From Gari tellinella (Eukaryota; Mollusca; Bivalvia; Cardiida; Psammobiidae): a stretch of DNA of 64,000 nucleotides. The stretch lies in the NCBI GenBank assembly GCA_922989275.2, contig OV277864.1:25121550-25185549 (forward strand), given 5' to 3'. The notes below the pieces were generated by a model, which saw nothing but the letters and a program-made list of their open reading frames with translations, was not told the DNA's origin and did no database searches. Made by a program: the position numbers and the translations under genes. This document shows, in pieces, positions 10,918-22,528 of the stretch (the stretch's first letter is position 1; each line of letters begins with the position of its first letter).

Positions 10918-11856
10918 TTAAGGGTGTTTCCAACCCATAAGCGATTTTTTCAAAGTATCAACATTTTTTCTGTCATTGTTTTTTTGGAAGAGCTATTTAT
11001 GATGAATGAAAAAATGGAGAAAAAAAATATGGTGGTGTCCTTTTTTTTTAGCTACAGCGATTTGAAAAAGGTATGTCAAATTTGGACTTTTTCTTTCAAA
11101 TTTTACCCATTCAGAGTACAAGCTTCAGTAAAATCTATTTCACAACAAAACAAAGATAGTAATTTGGGTTTTCATTATTTATTTCATGTCTATGGTGGTA
11201 TTTTCACATATAGAAACCAAATTTAGACAAAGCAGGCACTAGGTTTGAACAATATGGATCCTCGAATATAAAAAATATGCTTTTTAAAGGGCATGCTTTT
11301 ATTAGATATTTTATTTTATGAAAAAAAAAGTAAAAAAGTTTGAAAATGAAATAGTTCTAGTATCAAACTTTTTCTTATATTCTACCAAATGAAAGCCAAT
11401 GCTAAGGCAGTTCAAAATATGAAAAGAAATTGAAAGGTCAGTGTTGAAAATTAAAGTAAAAAGAGTTATCTCCCCTTACATGATTTACAAAAAAAGTACC
11501 ATATCGATGATATTAAGAGCTTTATAAATTTCACATTTTGTGCCTTTTTTTTCTTAAATTAGTTTTTATATGAAGAAATACTACCATAGATAGGAAATAA
11601 ATAGCACAAAACCAAATTATCATATTTGTTTTCATTTAAATGGATTTTATTGAAGCGGGCTGTTTGAAAATGACAAAATAAGAGGAAGTGGGTGGGGTAA
11701 AATTTACATGGCCATGTAGCCAACTGTTGTTCACCAACATGTACACTTTTTCTATTTTTTCATTCATCTTAAATAGCTCTTCAATACTAAACCATCATAA
11801 AGTGTTTTCATATACTTTGAAAATTTCTTAAATTCATGACATTGATACACCCTTAA
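10918..11856. mobile_element. TTAA-E element, 939 bp
   Basis: TTAAGGGTGT at left and ACACCCTTAA at right. Longer subterminal inverted similarity continues: tttcaaagtat, gaagagctattta.gatgaatg and aaaaaatgga pair with complements at 11740-11830. The interior is AT-rich with long A and T runs. One open frame (10924-11226) looks like low-complexity chance. The size and TTAA ends suggest a larger non-autonomous relative of piggyBac-type elements. Confidence 0.65.
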
Positions 11857-12079
11857 GCTGATATATGTCTTTTATAATAGTAATGCAAGTTATAACAGCA
11901 GAATCATTAAAATTCACTATTTGATGGACACAAGGCTGTGTTTGGCCGTGTTGTAGGATTTGGGTTTTTTATCATTAAATCAACACTGTCTTCTTCTAAC
12001 TACGCAATGGCCTGATATTGATTGTCTAGACTATATAAACAGCTACGTTGTACTGTTAAATTCACCTAAAAACGGTCAT

Positions 12080-12240
12080 TTAACCCTTATAATATGTTTC
12101 TAATTATGAAGACAAATGGCTACTTAAAGCAGGCTGAAAGTAATGCATAATGGGTTTTAAGGCTCGTTTTGCTTTATTTTCAGCCTGCTTTTAGCTACTA
12201 CCTGGTAGAATATAATTCTGAAGGTGCGTATTCATGAATA
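12080..12240. mobile_element. TTAA-B MITE, partial
   Basis: TTAACCCTTATAATATGTTT left end. Core II at 12124-12193 with a diverged centre, then gctactacctggtagaata. Right end not found. Confidence 0.6.
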
Positions 12241-12427
12241 TATAAAGTGGAATTATATAAATGACATAAGATGACATTTGGTTGATAACAATAGTTTTTA
12301 GACATCAATCATACGCTTGTTATTGTTAACCTTTTTTACCTTTTAAATCAACTTGATTAAAAAATAGTTTGAATACAGACAAGCCATCTAATCACTAAAC
12401 ATGATGTAATGATGGTATCAGCAAACG

Positions 12428-12500
12428 TGCTTAAAGCAGACTGAAAAAAAGCAGAACGCTCCTTAAGGAGTAGGACATTCTGCTTTACTATCAGCTTGCG
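12428..12500. repeat. Core II palindrome remnant
   Basis: gcttaaagcagactgaaa and tctgctttactatcagcttgcg arms, centre cgctccttaaggag. It abuts the TTAA of the next element, so it may be the decayed right half of another TTAA-B. Confidence 0.5.
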
Positions 12501-12714
12501 TTAACCCTTTACCTGCTGGTCGCGACTTTATTGATTTTTGCAAACAGTTTAGATCCAGATCAGACGCCGCGTAACGCGGCGTCTGATCTGGATCCAAACT
12601 GTTTGATACTCGTCTTTATGTTTTTATATTTAAAAAATCTATACATCTAAATTTTACAAATTTTGCAGACGACAATTTCGAAGCAGACGACATCACCGCA
12701 GGATAAGGGTCAAG
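12501..12714. mobile_element. TTAA-A MITE
   Basis: TTAACCCTTTACCTGCTGGT at left, aggataagggtcaa at right. Core I at 12541-12605 has arms with a single mismatch. Confidence 0.7.
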
Positions 12715-12826
12715 ATACCATCTGCTAGGATATTGAGTTATAGACATATTGTGTGTGGTGCATCAGCAATGGGAGAGGTTAACGAGTAAACAGGACGTAT
12801 CTATTGGGTAATGGGTGCAAGAAAAT

Positions 12827-13077
12827 TTACCCTTTCCCAAATAGAAGCGCCTTTAAGCGAATATAATTTATTCCTCCGTTGAAGAAAATAGTTGCAATTT
12901 TATCAGTCAAGAAAATATATTATAGGGAATACTTTTTATATTCTAGCAAATGAAAGCTTAAAGCAGGCTGAAAGTAAAGCAGAATGCACCTTAAGGCGCA
13001 TTTTGCTTTACTTTCAACCTGCTTTAAGAAGTCACCTATCTTCATTACTAGAAAGAAACTATCAGGTAAAGGGTTAA
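12827..13077. mobile_element. TTAA-B MITE
   Basis: TTACCCTTTCCCAAATAGAA to CAGGTAAAGGGTTAA. Core II 12957-13027. A second core II scrap (gctgaaagcacattc) lies immediately downstream at 13079-13135. Confidence 0.8.
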
Positions 13078-13135
13078 TAGTAAAGCTGAAAGCACATTCA
13101 GGAGCATTCTGGTTTACCTCAATTTTGCTTTTAAG

Positions 13136-13640
13136 GCATTAAACGCAACTAACCGAAGTCGAATCTTCCATTTAGTTTCCGAAATGGATGGCTTTGCTTC
13201 ACTCTCTTGTATAAGCATTATCTTAGGGGATCTTGTTTTATAACAATTAAGTAACCCATAAGCATCTCAGTATTTAGTAGACTAAGTAATGGGGAATCAT
13301 TTGTCGATGTTACAGTGATAGCCTGTGACATTTAGGGCCGCCCGGCCCGTCCTCTCTGTCACAGAACATTATCAGTCATACTGGCACTAATTGAAAATTC
13401 CATGAAACACCGAGACCAGAGCCATTAGCACTTCATTACATAAAGCCTTGGTTTGTCTAGCGAAGTTATTACTATCGACACGTCTTTTAGATCATAATTA
13501 AGAGAATTATAACGTTTTCCAATTAAGTATTTACTACAATAAACTGAATTAATCACGCTATAATAAAATAAACGGTGTGTTATTATGCGTAAAAATTGTC
13601 GGATAACAGTTTTGACCTTTATATTTGAGCCATGCGATGA
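13136..13640. other. No recognisable feature
   Basis: Sequence without identifiable repeats or coding signals. Confidence 0.4.
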
Positions 13641-13750
13641 TAAAAACAGACTTATTGCATTGCAAAACAGTGTATATCAAGGCCAGCCGCCGCGTCAAAG
13701 ACGCGGCGTCTGACCTGAATCTACACTGTTTGCCACCTTCATGCATCTGA
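13641..13750. mobile_element. MITE with core I variant (TGTAGATC type)
   Basis: Palindrome at 13665-13732 with arms AAACAGTGTATATCAAGGCC / CTGAATCTACACTGTTT and a central CCGCCGCGTC...GACGCGGCG. The left flank (ttattgcattgca) also flanks the palindrome near 47.2-47.4 kb in inverted orientation, defining a further family whose ends I could not fix. Confidence 0.5.
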
Positions 13751-14885
13751 ATCATTGCATTTAGCAATGATGTATACGGTATTTGGCAGTGTAAGACAAT
13801 ACAAATATACAAGACAAAACAATTTCAAATTTTGTATTTTGGGTCGGCAAGACAAATAACGCTAACAACATACGCTACATGAGCTTTTAAACCGACTATA
13901 ACATACATCTACGAGTAAAGAACATAATAAAGCGAGAAAACATAATGCATACATTATGCATCAGACAATCCCTGAAACCCGGTGGTTATGACACATCTCT
14001 GGTTGATAATATAAACATTGTTATCATAAAAGACAACCAACTTGAAGAGCATGCTAAGGTAAAACAGAAATATCATACGAGTCATCCGATTTGGGATAAC
14101 GCTCCGCTGACGAGAACGTGCCAATGTCGGTCAAAATAATCGTTGATCCGAACTTCATCTGGCGTCCCATACCACACCATTGCTCGAACATTGCTCTAAG
14201 ATGATTTTATGGGAGATGAAATGCAGATTGGTTAAAGTTTTATACTGTTGCGGACCAAAGGAGCTTTCTGATCCGGGTTTACACTGTTTACATAGAACAA
14301 CTGTACTTTATACAGGTGCAATGTTTTTGTAAAGAACGAGTATAGCCGTCGCTATGATCCACTGATTTAAGAGAAACCTGTCTTAGACAGTTACAATTCT
14401 GATTGTAAAGTTACCCTCATAATCAGAGTTACATACATGTAATTATATTTGCGATTGTTTATATCGTAGTTATTGTCTCCTCTCATTATTTGCATGAATG
14501 GTATGGTATCGTATATGCTATATTCACGATGATGCAAAAATCAAAATAGTTTGTTCGTTGTTTTCATTGTTTTAAATAAGTAAAATCTACATGTATAATA
14601 ATATGCATGTTATATATTCACATGTAATTAACTATCCGGTTAATGTTGTTCTACTGGCGGTGCTTACATCCGGTTAAGTCAATTACATGATACATGACAC
14701 TGAAAAATAAGTATCTGGTAATATCATCACCCTGATTTCCATAATACGTTACGATGGTAATGGCAAAGTAATTGTTATTGGCACGAAAATAGAGGATAAG
14801 CTTTGTCGCAGACATTGTTCTGCGATTCTGGTCTTCGTAAAAGACTAGGAGACTTCACAGTAAATCGTTACCACATTGTGCCCTA
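13751..14885. other. Mostly featureless
   Basis: Only a decayed TTAA-C core (about 14237-14290, aggagctttctgatccggg) was recognised. The open frame at 13945-14139 shows no family signature. Confidence 0.4.
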
Positions 14886-15300
14886 GCAGCGAGTAAACTC
14901 GTCCTTTACAAACGGTGTACATTTGAGTAATTAACATGTCATATTCAAACAGTGTACATACTGATCATAAAGGATTACTGATTGAACTGATCCCCAGTTT
15001 CTGATCAGAGTGCATTGTTTGTCATTTACACCACATTGTACAGCAGAATCCCTTGAAGTCATAAATGGATTATACTTCATTAGAAACTAGAACAGCCCAT
15101 TTTGTAATGCAAAACGTAATTGTAAGTAATGGGAGGCAAAATTCGTTAACACATTCAACCATAGTTACTAGTTTACTCGTTATTTACAATTATTTATCTG
15201 TACACGTACATTTGTCCTTTGCAAACGGTGTAGACCTTGATCAGGGTGCTCTTACAGTAACCCTCTAATTAGGGTCTGCTTTGTTCGTTATTTTGCAATC
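14886..15300. mobile_element. Two decayed TTAA-C copies
   Basis: Each carries the family's gtacatttg and cctttgcaaac motifs plus a worn core I (about 14947-15024 and 15221-15286, gtgtagaccttgatcaggg). Confidence 0.45.
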
Positions 15301-15994
15301 AATATTACAATCATCAAATCAGAGTATGTAAAACTGTATTGACTATACTTTATTATAGTCCTTTGAAGTCTCAGAGTAGTATTTGGTCGACTTGGGGTAT
15401 TCTTTACAAATACTAAAGATATATTTTAACCCGTTGTTCCTAGCGTCCCATAATAGAGGGTTAAAGGCTAACAGTGAATCATTATGCGGCGTTTGATCAG
15501 AGGCTAGTCTGTTTTCAATATACAACAACAAAATGAAACCAGGAACCCCTTACATAAAAATGGACTACTCCAATACATACGTATGGAATACTTCACTGGG
15601 CGTAAATGGGTTAAATGCCTAGGTAATCAACGTCAAATTCAGATAGATTGTCCAAGTTAAATTGTATTTCTACTCTGAAAATATTTTCCAGGCATCAATA
15701 GAGAAAATGTATTTCTTAATCAGTGTATCTTCATCTGTTTGCTAATTTGTTTGTTTATTTGTTTTGTTAAATGACGTAGCTTGGCATCTGATCAGGTTCC
15801 ACACTGCTTGACACTGAAAGAAAACTTATCTTTAACATTTCAAACAGCTGCCCCGATCTACTACAAGACTATTTATTTCGTTTTAGACATTATTACGGTG
15901 TTAAGTGTTAACATACTTTGAATTGTTCCGTCTAAACCAATCAGACAAATGAACTTATTGGTAGTCTGTCTTGATATAGTGTGTGCGGTCTTAC
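15301..15994. other. Sparse repeat traces
   Basis: Core I scraps near 15480-15520 (gcggcgtttgatcagaggc) and 15775-15815 (gcatctgatcaggttccaca). Nothing else recognised. Confidence 0.35.
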
Positions 15995-16187
15995 CAAATG
16001 GATGAAATCCCCCTCAATACGAAATGATCTGCTCGAGGGTATATCAGTGTATACGACACACAACATTGTTGTTCGGTTGACAGTTGCAGTAACGTTTTGT
16101 CCATAAGCATCAGTGTCCGCTGTTACCGTGCCATTTAGGTACCGCGTGAATCCGACAATGACCCATGCCAGTTGCACGTGCAGTCCC
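15995..16187 (-). CDS. Candidate exon, unknown secreted or surface protein
   Basis: On the minus strand a 193-base frame ends at a strong donor (TTG|GTAAGA, intron beginning at 15994) and is preceded by a weak acceptor (TATAAAG). The predicted peptide of about 64 residues has three NxT sequons (NGT, NVT, NRT), a single Cys, and alternating hydrophobic residues like a beta-sandwich extracellular domain. It lies between repeats rather than inside one. I do not recognise a family. It could be a chance frame; the evidence is only the donor, composition and lack of MITE origin. Confidence 0.25.
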
Positions 16188-16418
16188 CTTTATACAATAA
16201 AAGGGTTGGTTTAGATAAGCAGTTATTTAAAACAGAGATTTTTAAATAATAATTTTGATTGTATAAAAAGATAAGTGGCAAATGGTCGGTATTGTTTACC
16301 AGTAATAAACTACTTTTAATAAGTATTAAGCTCCGGTGCTTGTTATCCTATCCTACCCATATCTGGTTTAATAATAACCTATATCTGTGTAACTCCCATT
16401 TATCACATAACTTACGGT

Positions 16419-16808
16419 CTGTGAATGACAAAAAGCCATTATATAAATATCGTAATCCACTAGTGAAATATTGTTTTTTGGGTTCCCGCCCAACCTGTTG
16501 TCCACATGCGCTGCATGTAGCGGGTCAACAAATGACGGCATTTGCAATGACGTGAACGTAAACAACGTAACATTTTGGCAATAAATCTATATAGCAGAGG
16601 GTCTACAAAATACGGTCTCAATACATTTAAATAGGTGCTTAAAATTGTTATGTGATAAATAGAATGTCACATTCGTGCTCATTAATTATCATTTTTAATA
16701 AACTCGTTGACTAAAATAAATATGACGCTCGCCAAGGCTCGCTTCATATTATTTTAGTCAACTCGTTTATCAAAATTGATAAATAATGAGCACTCATACA
16801 AGATCCTC
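16419..16808. mobile_element. Fold-back element
   Basis: Left arm contains cattcgtgctcattaattat, actcgttgactaaaataaat and gctcgcc. The right arm repeats them inverted (attattttagtcaactcg, gataaataatgagcac). The spacer is tiny (caagg). The left part matches 7032-7320. Confidence 0.65.
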
Positions 16809-17531
16809 TATTTAGTTATCTCATACACGTATTTATTTATCTCATAAGTTATGCAGTGCCGTATAAATCGTATGACATAGTGCTCATTTATTACATTAAA
16901 ATACCGATAAAAAAACCAAATTGGTCGGATTTGACAGTACTTTTGACGCCACATCATAATTGACGCCATGCCATCATAATGACGTAATTCTGAAAACGTA
17001 AGTGAGTGGCAAATACTCATTGTTAGTGTATATGAAACAATCTTTAGATTGAATGTTTATTGAAACATTGACATGTTATTAGAAAAACTTTTTCACAATA
17101 GTCTGATGTCTTATCTTTATTTTTATTTTTGTACTGTTTCTTACGCATTTATAAAACCAAAAAAAACACTATGACGAACCGTTTTTCCGAATAGCTGAAG
17201 CAAAAGTAAAAGTCAGAGCGTGCAGAGTTTTTGTGTAATTTGTTATTTATGCAATAAAAAAAATATTGAATTGGTGTGTTTTCACTATTAGACCGTTGAA
17301 GTCGTTGGATAAAATGGTATGTTGCTCGCAAAACGCTTGCAACTTTAATGGTACCACAACTCTTTCAGTAAATTCAATACTGAAACACACTATTTTAATA
17401 CCCTCTTATGGTGCCCAAATGTTTGTGATACATGTCATTTCCATTACAGTTTGACTCTAGATCAGACGCCGGCTGAAATGTTAAATACACCTCAAACTTA
17501 ATTACAATATTTCAAATAACTAGTAAGTGCG
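16809..17531. other. No recognisable feature
   Basis: AT-rich; a core I scrap (ctagatcagacgccgg) at about 17457-17472 only. Confidence 0.4.
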
Positions 17532-17539
17532 ACGTTTTA

Positions 17540-17822
17540 TTTGATTTTATTTGATTTGTTATGATTTTACGTCGCTTTTAACAGTATTTCAGTCATATCG
17601 CGACGCCCAGCTAATTACAGGTGGAGAAAGGTCCAGAAGCATTTTATGCACTGTTTAAGACACAAATCGGCAACTGGGTAGAACCACAGACCTTCCGCAA
17701 GTCAGCTGAAAGGCCTCCCCACATGACAAATCCGAACGATCCTACTGGGATTCGAACTCACAGCGTTGAGGAGCTGAGTGGTGTAAGTCACAGTGACTAT
17801 ACCACAAGGCCACGGAGGCCCC
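17540..17822 (-). mobile_element. tRNA-derived SINE
   Basis: Read on the minus strand it starts GGGGCCTCCGTGGCC. Next come a tRNA-like A box (tggtatagtcact, 17792-17804) and a perfect B box GTTCGAATCCC (17747-17757). It ends with tgactgaaatactgtt, gcgacgtaaaa and an A-rich tail. The 8-bp sequence ACGTTTTA at 17532-17539 and 17828-17835 is a likely target duplication. A second copy lies at 44733-45006. This tail type is common in mollusc SINEs, but the subfamily is not assigned. Confidence 0.85.
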
Positions 17823-17859
17823 GCGCTACGTTTTAAAAAAATGTGTTTGCGTTTCGTTT

Positions 17860-18255
17860 CGCTTAAATTATGCGTTCACTACTGCATCGAATGACAAGGT
17901 GTTTGGTGCCTGGCCAGGTACAGGGCTACTCAGCGTATGATCTGCCTCTTAATGTTTGCAATGGACATAATACAGTGGAGAATCTGTTATTCTTTCCCGA
18001 TAAACGCGTTTACGCTAAAACTATTTTTTCTTTTACAAACAGTTTGGAGCCTGATCAGACGCCGGGTAACCCGGCGTCTGATCAGGCTCCAAACTGTTTG
18101 CCACCAAGATAAACATGAAATATCAGAATTGTCCAAAAGTTGTTCTTTTCTGCGTTTGCGTACGTTTGCGTTTAAACGGGAAAGAATAACAGATTCTCCA
18201 GTGTAGTTTTAGCATAAACTCATTAAGTTGGAACGAACAGCGTCTTCCTCACTAT
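17860..18255. mobile_element. Old TA-A MITE hosting a younger TA-A
   Basis: Worn family sequence on both sides of the young copy: gtttcgtttcgcttaaatta, a decayed core (17895-17960), then tttagcataaactcatt and cgtcttcctcactata. The younger element sits at a TA within it. Confidence 0.6.
17973..18203. mobile_element. Young TA-A MITE
   Basis: CAGTGGAGAATCTGTTATTC to GATTCTCCAGTG with TA duplication. Core I at 18036-18100 is perfect: two 32-nt arms around one A. Its integrity against the worn host copy indicates recent activity. Confidence 0.9.
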
Positions 18256-18543
18256 ACCAATCGAATCTTAGTCCTTAATCTGATATTGATCAAAGAAATC
18301 GTAAGACCGTTTTGGAATTAAAAACTACTGCCATGTGCCTTTGTTATTTTTTTCTTATTCAACATATTAATAACCTCTATATTTCCCGGCAATGCGTGTT
18401 TTCATAGGCCACTTGGGAGTTATACAGACCAGTATAACGAGCTACTCAGAGACTGTTTATTTGGAACTTGTTTAACCCTTTCATGTTCTAATTTAGCGTG
18501 AGGCTTTTACACCTTCACTGCCATATTGTCGTCTGCCTTAGTA

Positions 18544-18801
18544 CAGTAAACCCTCTCTATTACGACCACTAATTTTTGTTAATTATTAGGGTGTTTACGA
18601 TAGATGACCGCTTAAAGCAAGGTGACAGTGAAACAGAAAGCTCCTTTAGGAGCTTTCTGTTTCACTGTCACCTTGCTTTAAGCTGTCACCTGTCTATTAA
18701 ACAATCAATTAGCCTTCGTTTTAGTGGTCGTAATAGCGGTCATCTATCGTAAACACCCTAATAATTAACAAAATTTAGTGGTCGTAATAGAGAATTTACT
18801 G
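18544..18801. mobile_element. TA-C MITE
   Basis: CAGTAAACCCTCTCTATTAC to AGAGAATTTACTG, TA on both sides. Core II at 18611-18681 is perfect (two 35-nt arms, variant AAAGCAAGGTGACAGTGAAA). A second inverted pair (agggtgtttacgatagatga and its complement at 18734-18764) surrounds the core. The terminal pattern resembles pogo/Tigger ends. Confidence 0.9.
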
Positions 18802-20026
18802 TACATGCAACAACTTCCTAGTGAACATATTTCATGTAGTATTAGTATTACTGATTCTTAACACATGCATAATAACTTGAATACATTCCGACGGCAACGA
18901 TTTGGTGCTGAAAGAATTGAGAAAGTGTTGGATGTGTTCAATTTACTCCCTCTAATCCGAAGCACTGTAGTTTCATAATTTTTATGGGAATCTGACTATA
19001 AAGGCTGCCTTGCGCCAAAGCCGTTTAAATACAGATTTCAAATATGCATCTGAAATTGAAAAAGATCTAAATGCAATTTTGTTTGTCTATTTTGTGTAAA
19101 AGGTAAATATCGATGTCCTTTGTTCATAGAGAAGCACCATTCTATTTCTATGAACAGTTCACTTCTAGTTAAGTCGAGTTAATTTGTGCCTATTAAAATA
19201 TTTTATTCTTTATAAATAAAAAACAAACGATGCAGACACTGATGAAAGAGTTCTTTTAGCAACTATTTTATCTGGTTCTACACTGTTTGCACTGTACAAA
19301 TTATTTTTCTCAGGTATACTGTAAATGTTCAGACCAAAAGCATGTAAGGGTTTACAGAAATTTATATTTGCCTGCATTTCAAATCTGATAATCAGTTTCT
19401 GAAAATTGCTTGACATCTAACATTCTGGTTGCAATTGATACACATTTCGGTGTGTTGATATATCTTCGGATGGTAAATAAAGCAGTGCAATTTTCAAATC
19501 ATGTGAATGAGTATAATTATGTACAGGTCTGTCTACGATAACAAGGTATATTTCATATACTGTGACACAGTTCTTGCATTTCGTTTTCGTTTCGACTTGT
19601 TTAACATCAAAGAATATGTGTATCCACTGTATTCGTACAACTCTTGTTAAACTAATACCACGCTAAAATACTAAAGAACAAAGTATAGGAACCTCAATAT
19701 GTTATCTTGCTTTGGCTTGCAGCAATTTCCACTGTTTCTATTATATAAGCAGATTATACATCTACAGTTATACAGGTTTCAGGCGACAACTGTTTGAAGA
19801 AGTATGCATATTTCGAAACACATTTGAATGCCTAAATTTGCAAAACACAGGTACAGCAGAAATAATTTTGATTTACACTTACTAGTGAAATGCTTTTAAT
19901 CAGCGCGTATCCATCTCAGTATGAGTTGGCCCTTCACACAAGGGTGACTGTATAATCATATAAAGTGAATACTATGCTGTCTAGATTACGTAATTAGTCT
20001 TGACACTTAACGTCAATTTACATCTA
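18802..20026. other. Mostly featureless
   Basis: A TA-A scrap (atctggttctacactgtttg, about 19268-19287) is the only recognised piece. Confidence 0.4.
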
Positions 20027-20221
20027 GAGTAAAACCTCTCTATTACGACCACTTAACTATTTCTATTATTTGGCGTTTGCTTAGAGAAAGGTGAAAGTAA
20101 CACCGAAATCTCCTTTAGGCTTTACTTAACTGCTTTACTTTCAACTTGCTTTAACTACCACTTGTCTTTCATACAACCAGTTTACCTTCTTTTAAGTGGT
20201 CATAATAGACAGGTTTTACTG
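20027..20221. mobile_element. TA-C MITE, worn
   Basis: AGAGTAAAACCTCTCTATTA to GGTTTTACTG followed by TA. Core II is partly scrambled (20090-20160). Confidence 0.7.
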
Positions 20222-20494
20222 TATTGGGGAAATGACAGTTCCTGAAGATAGAATATTTACTGGAGCAATTCAAGCCTGTAGCACTATCTAAGAAATCGAA
20301 TCCACGGCAGACAGATGAGCTGGTCTGTGTTAAGAGAAAGGAATATAAAGGCTACATGAGTATCGCTCCGTTTACAAGCACACTAAACCTCACTCAAAAT
20401 AAAAGAAAAGACTAGTGGGATTTTAATGTTTCTAATTGCAAAACAGAATACCAACAGAAAGTATATACATGTACAATGGACAGATGCGCTGCCA

Positions 20495-20600
20495 TGGCAA
20501 TACACGCGTTTGAGCCCAAACAGTTATTTCCATTGCAAACAGTTTGGGGGTCAGATCAGACGACGTATGAATGGCGTCTGACCAGGCTCCAAGCTGTTAG
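20495..20600. mobile_element. TA-A remnant
   Basis: caatacacgcgtttgagc flank and core I at 20536-20600 with mismatches; no ends. Confidence 0.5.
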
Positions 20601-20828
20601 CCATTTACATTAAAATGATTGTCATGAGTTTCAAAACTGTCATTATCTACAATGTAGTACATTGCGTTTAGATTTCAATTAATATTTAAGTATTTCAAGA
20701 ATATGTCACATTCGACATTCATTTTGGTTTGATTCAACTGGGAAAGAAAATCGTTTTACTTAAGAACGCAGAAATGTAAAGTTTCAAAGAAAATTGACCT
20801 CCACTGCCTAGCCCCGTGTTCCATGGTA

Positions 20829-20990
20829 CAGCGGAGAAAACGTTATTCGTTCCCAATAAACGCGTTTACGCTAAATCCATTACATGTATTTCCATTGCAA
20901 ACAGTTTGGAGCCAGATCAGACTACAAACTGTTTGCCTATCAGATTAACATGAATTGTCAGAATTGTCGAACTTTTGTCTTTTGCTAAGT
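20829..20990. mobile_element. TA-A MITE with collapsed core
   Basis: CAGCGGAGAAAACGTTATTC left end after TA. The core is reduced to 38 bp (20898-20935): left arm to gatcagac, then directly tacaaactgtttg. The right end is truncated. Confidence 0.7.
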
Positions 20991-21164
20991 TTATATATAA
21001 AGTGAAGGGGTAAACATTTGCCGAAGAATTTGATCAATAAAGGGTTAAGTGACTAATCAAAAGAAGATATGTATTTAGCTCTTAGGTTAGCTCACAGCTC
21101 AAAGCGGGGCAAAGCTAAGGCAAAAAGATTCATAAAGGCGTTCTGCCTTTCATTGTTTCTACCA

Positions 21165-21417
21165 TTAACTCTTTCCGTTATAGAAGCGACTTTTAGCACA
21201 TTCATTTTATTCATCCGCTGAAGAAAATAGTTCCAAATTATACCGTAATGAATATGTGTCATATTAAATACTTTCCTTATTCTAGCAGTTAATAGCTTAA
21301 AGCAGGCTGAAAGTAAAGCAGAATGCGCCTTAGCGCGCATTCTGCTTTACTTTCAGCCTGCTTTAAGTAGTCACATATCTTCAATACTAAAAACAATGCT
21401 ATCAGGTAAAGGGTTAA
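21165..21417. mobile_element. TTAA-B MITE, intact
   Basis: TTAACTCTTTCCGTTATAGA to ATCAGGTAAAGGGTTAA, 253 bp. Core II 21296-21367 is near perfect (CTTAAAGCAGGCTGAAAGTA arm). Confidence 0.9.
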
Positions 21418-21589
21418 GAATCACTAGTCCTCTTCAATCAATGACCGCTTAATGGTTTGACTGTTGTTCTGTGAGTCATTTTGAAAATGAATTGTGCCAT
21501 GGCAGCGTGAAACGTCTGGGAACATTCAAGAAAGTGTATATGTATATATATGGGTTTTCAAATCCCTCTTGATTATGCAATGGAGAAGC

Positions 21590-21706
21590 CATGATACTCT
21601 TTCGTTATAAATACGTCTCCGTTGGAACAATCATTTCCGCTGCAATCAGTTTGGAGCCTGGTCAGACGCCGGGTTATTCGGCGTCTGATCAGGAAACCAA
21701 TTGTTT
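21590..21706. mobile_element. TA-A remnant with good core I
   Basis: Core I at 21643-21706 (GGAGCCTGGTCAGACGCCGG); flank ttcgttataaatacg. Termini decayed. Confidence 0.6.
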
Positions 21707-21802
21707 TCTATTATTTCAAACAAACAGTTGTTTTATATACATGTTATTGCATTGTGTTTGCCTTTAAATGGGATCTATATCTGCATCCATATCTGTGTCC
21801 GA

Positions 21803-21934
21803 GGTAATAAAACGCTTGAGCTGAGTCTGAGTGTGTTCGCAAGCATTGGATTGGTCAGATTTGAGCATAGTCTCAATTTTGACCAATCAAATGATTGAGA
21901 ACGACTTTAGACTCAACTGAAAAGCTTTATAACC
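21803..21934. mobile_element. GAG MITE
   Basis: Inverted ends GGTAATAAAACGCTTGAGC / AAAAGCTTTATAACC with ctgagtctgag and ctttagactcaact just inside. A related copy is at 23325-23443. Confidence 0.6.
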
Positions 21935-22528
21935 TTGGATCCTGTTTGACTGTACTAAGAGCTGACAACTAAGACATAAAGTCAGACTTTCCCAAACTTA
22001 TTTGTTAAAATCAACTTAATCCATTGCATTACTTTTGTGTTAGTTTCGTTTAGATTAAACCTTTCAGTGCCAAAATTAACCATCTGTACCACCTGTTCGC
22101 AGATATTAAACGATTATCTTAAAGCTTTCGATTTCATGCAAAATTCAAAGTTTTGTTTAATTTTTAAATGCGAAAATATCGCTACAAATGCCAAACAGTT
22201 AACATCCTAATCAGAAACTGTGTTGAACTCCATTTCACAGTATATTTATGAAATCAAATATTTTGAACTTAACTCGCCAAAACGCTAGGAAGACGCAACT
22301 AGAAACGGATTAAGGAGCATAGGAAATTAAATTACGCACCAACAACTGCTTATTTCACTAGACTTGTGTTGGTGGCCGCTTTGGAAGGAATGTGCCTGTA
22401 ATGGCGAATGGTGTATCGCGGAAAAGACAGAACATCACGAGCATCGATATAAGATGATTAAATAATGTAATTAGATATATAACTTATCACGGGGTCTCAG
22501 ACAGACAGTCGAACCCCATATCTCGAAA

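Noticed and set aside
10924..11226. 100-codon frame at the start of TTAA-E
   Set aside because: Phe/Lys-rich translation of A- and T-runs, begins in the inverted end, no transposase motif.
17737..17822. Functional tRNA gene
   Set aside because: B box is perfect, but it lies in a SINE with body and tail, has no full cloverleaf, and is repeated at 44.9 kb.
18611..18681. Intrinsic terminators or bacterial attenuators at the many hairpins
   Set aside because: Symmetric palindromes lie inside MITEs with TIRs and target duplications, without U-tracts or neighbouring genes.
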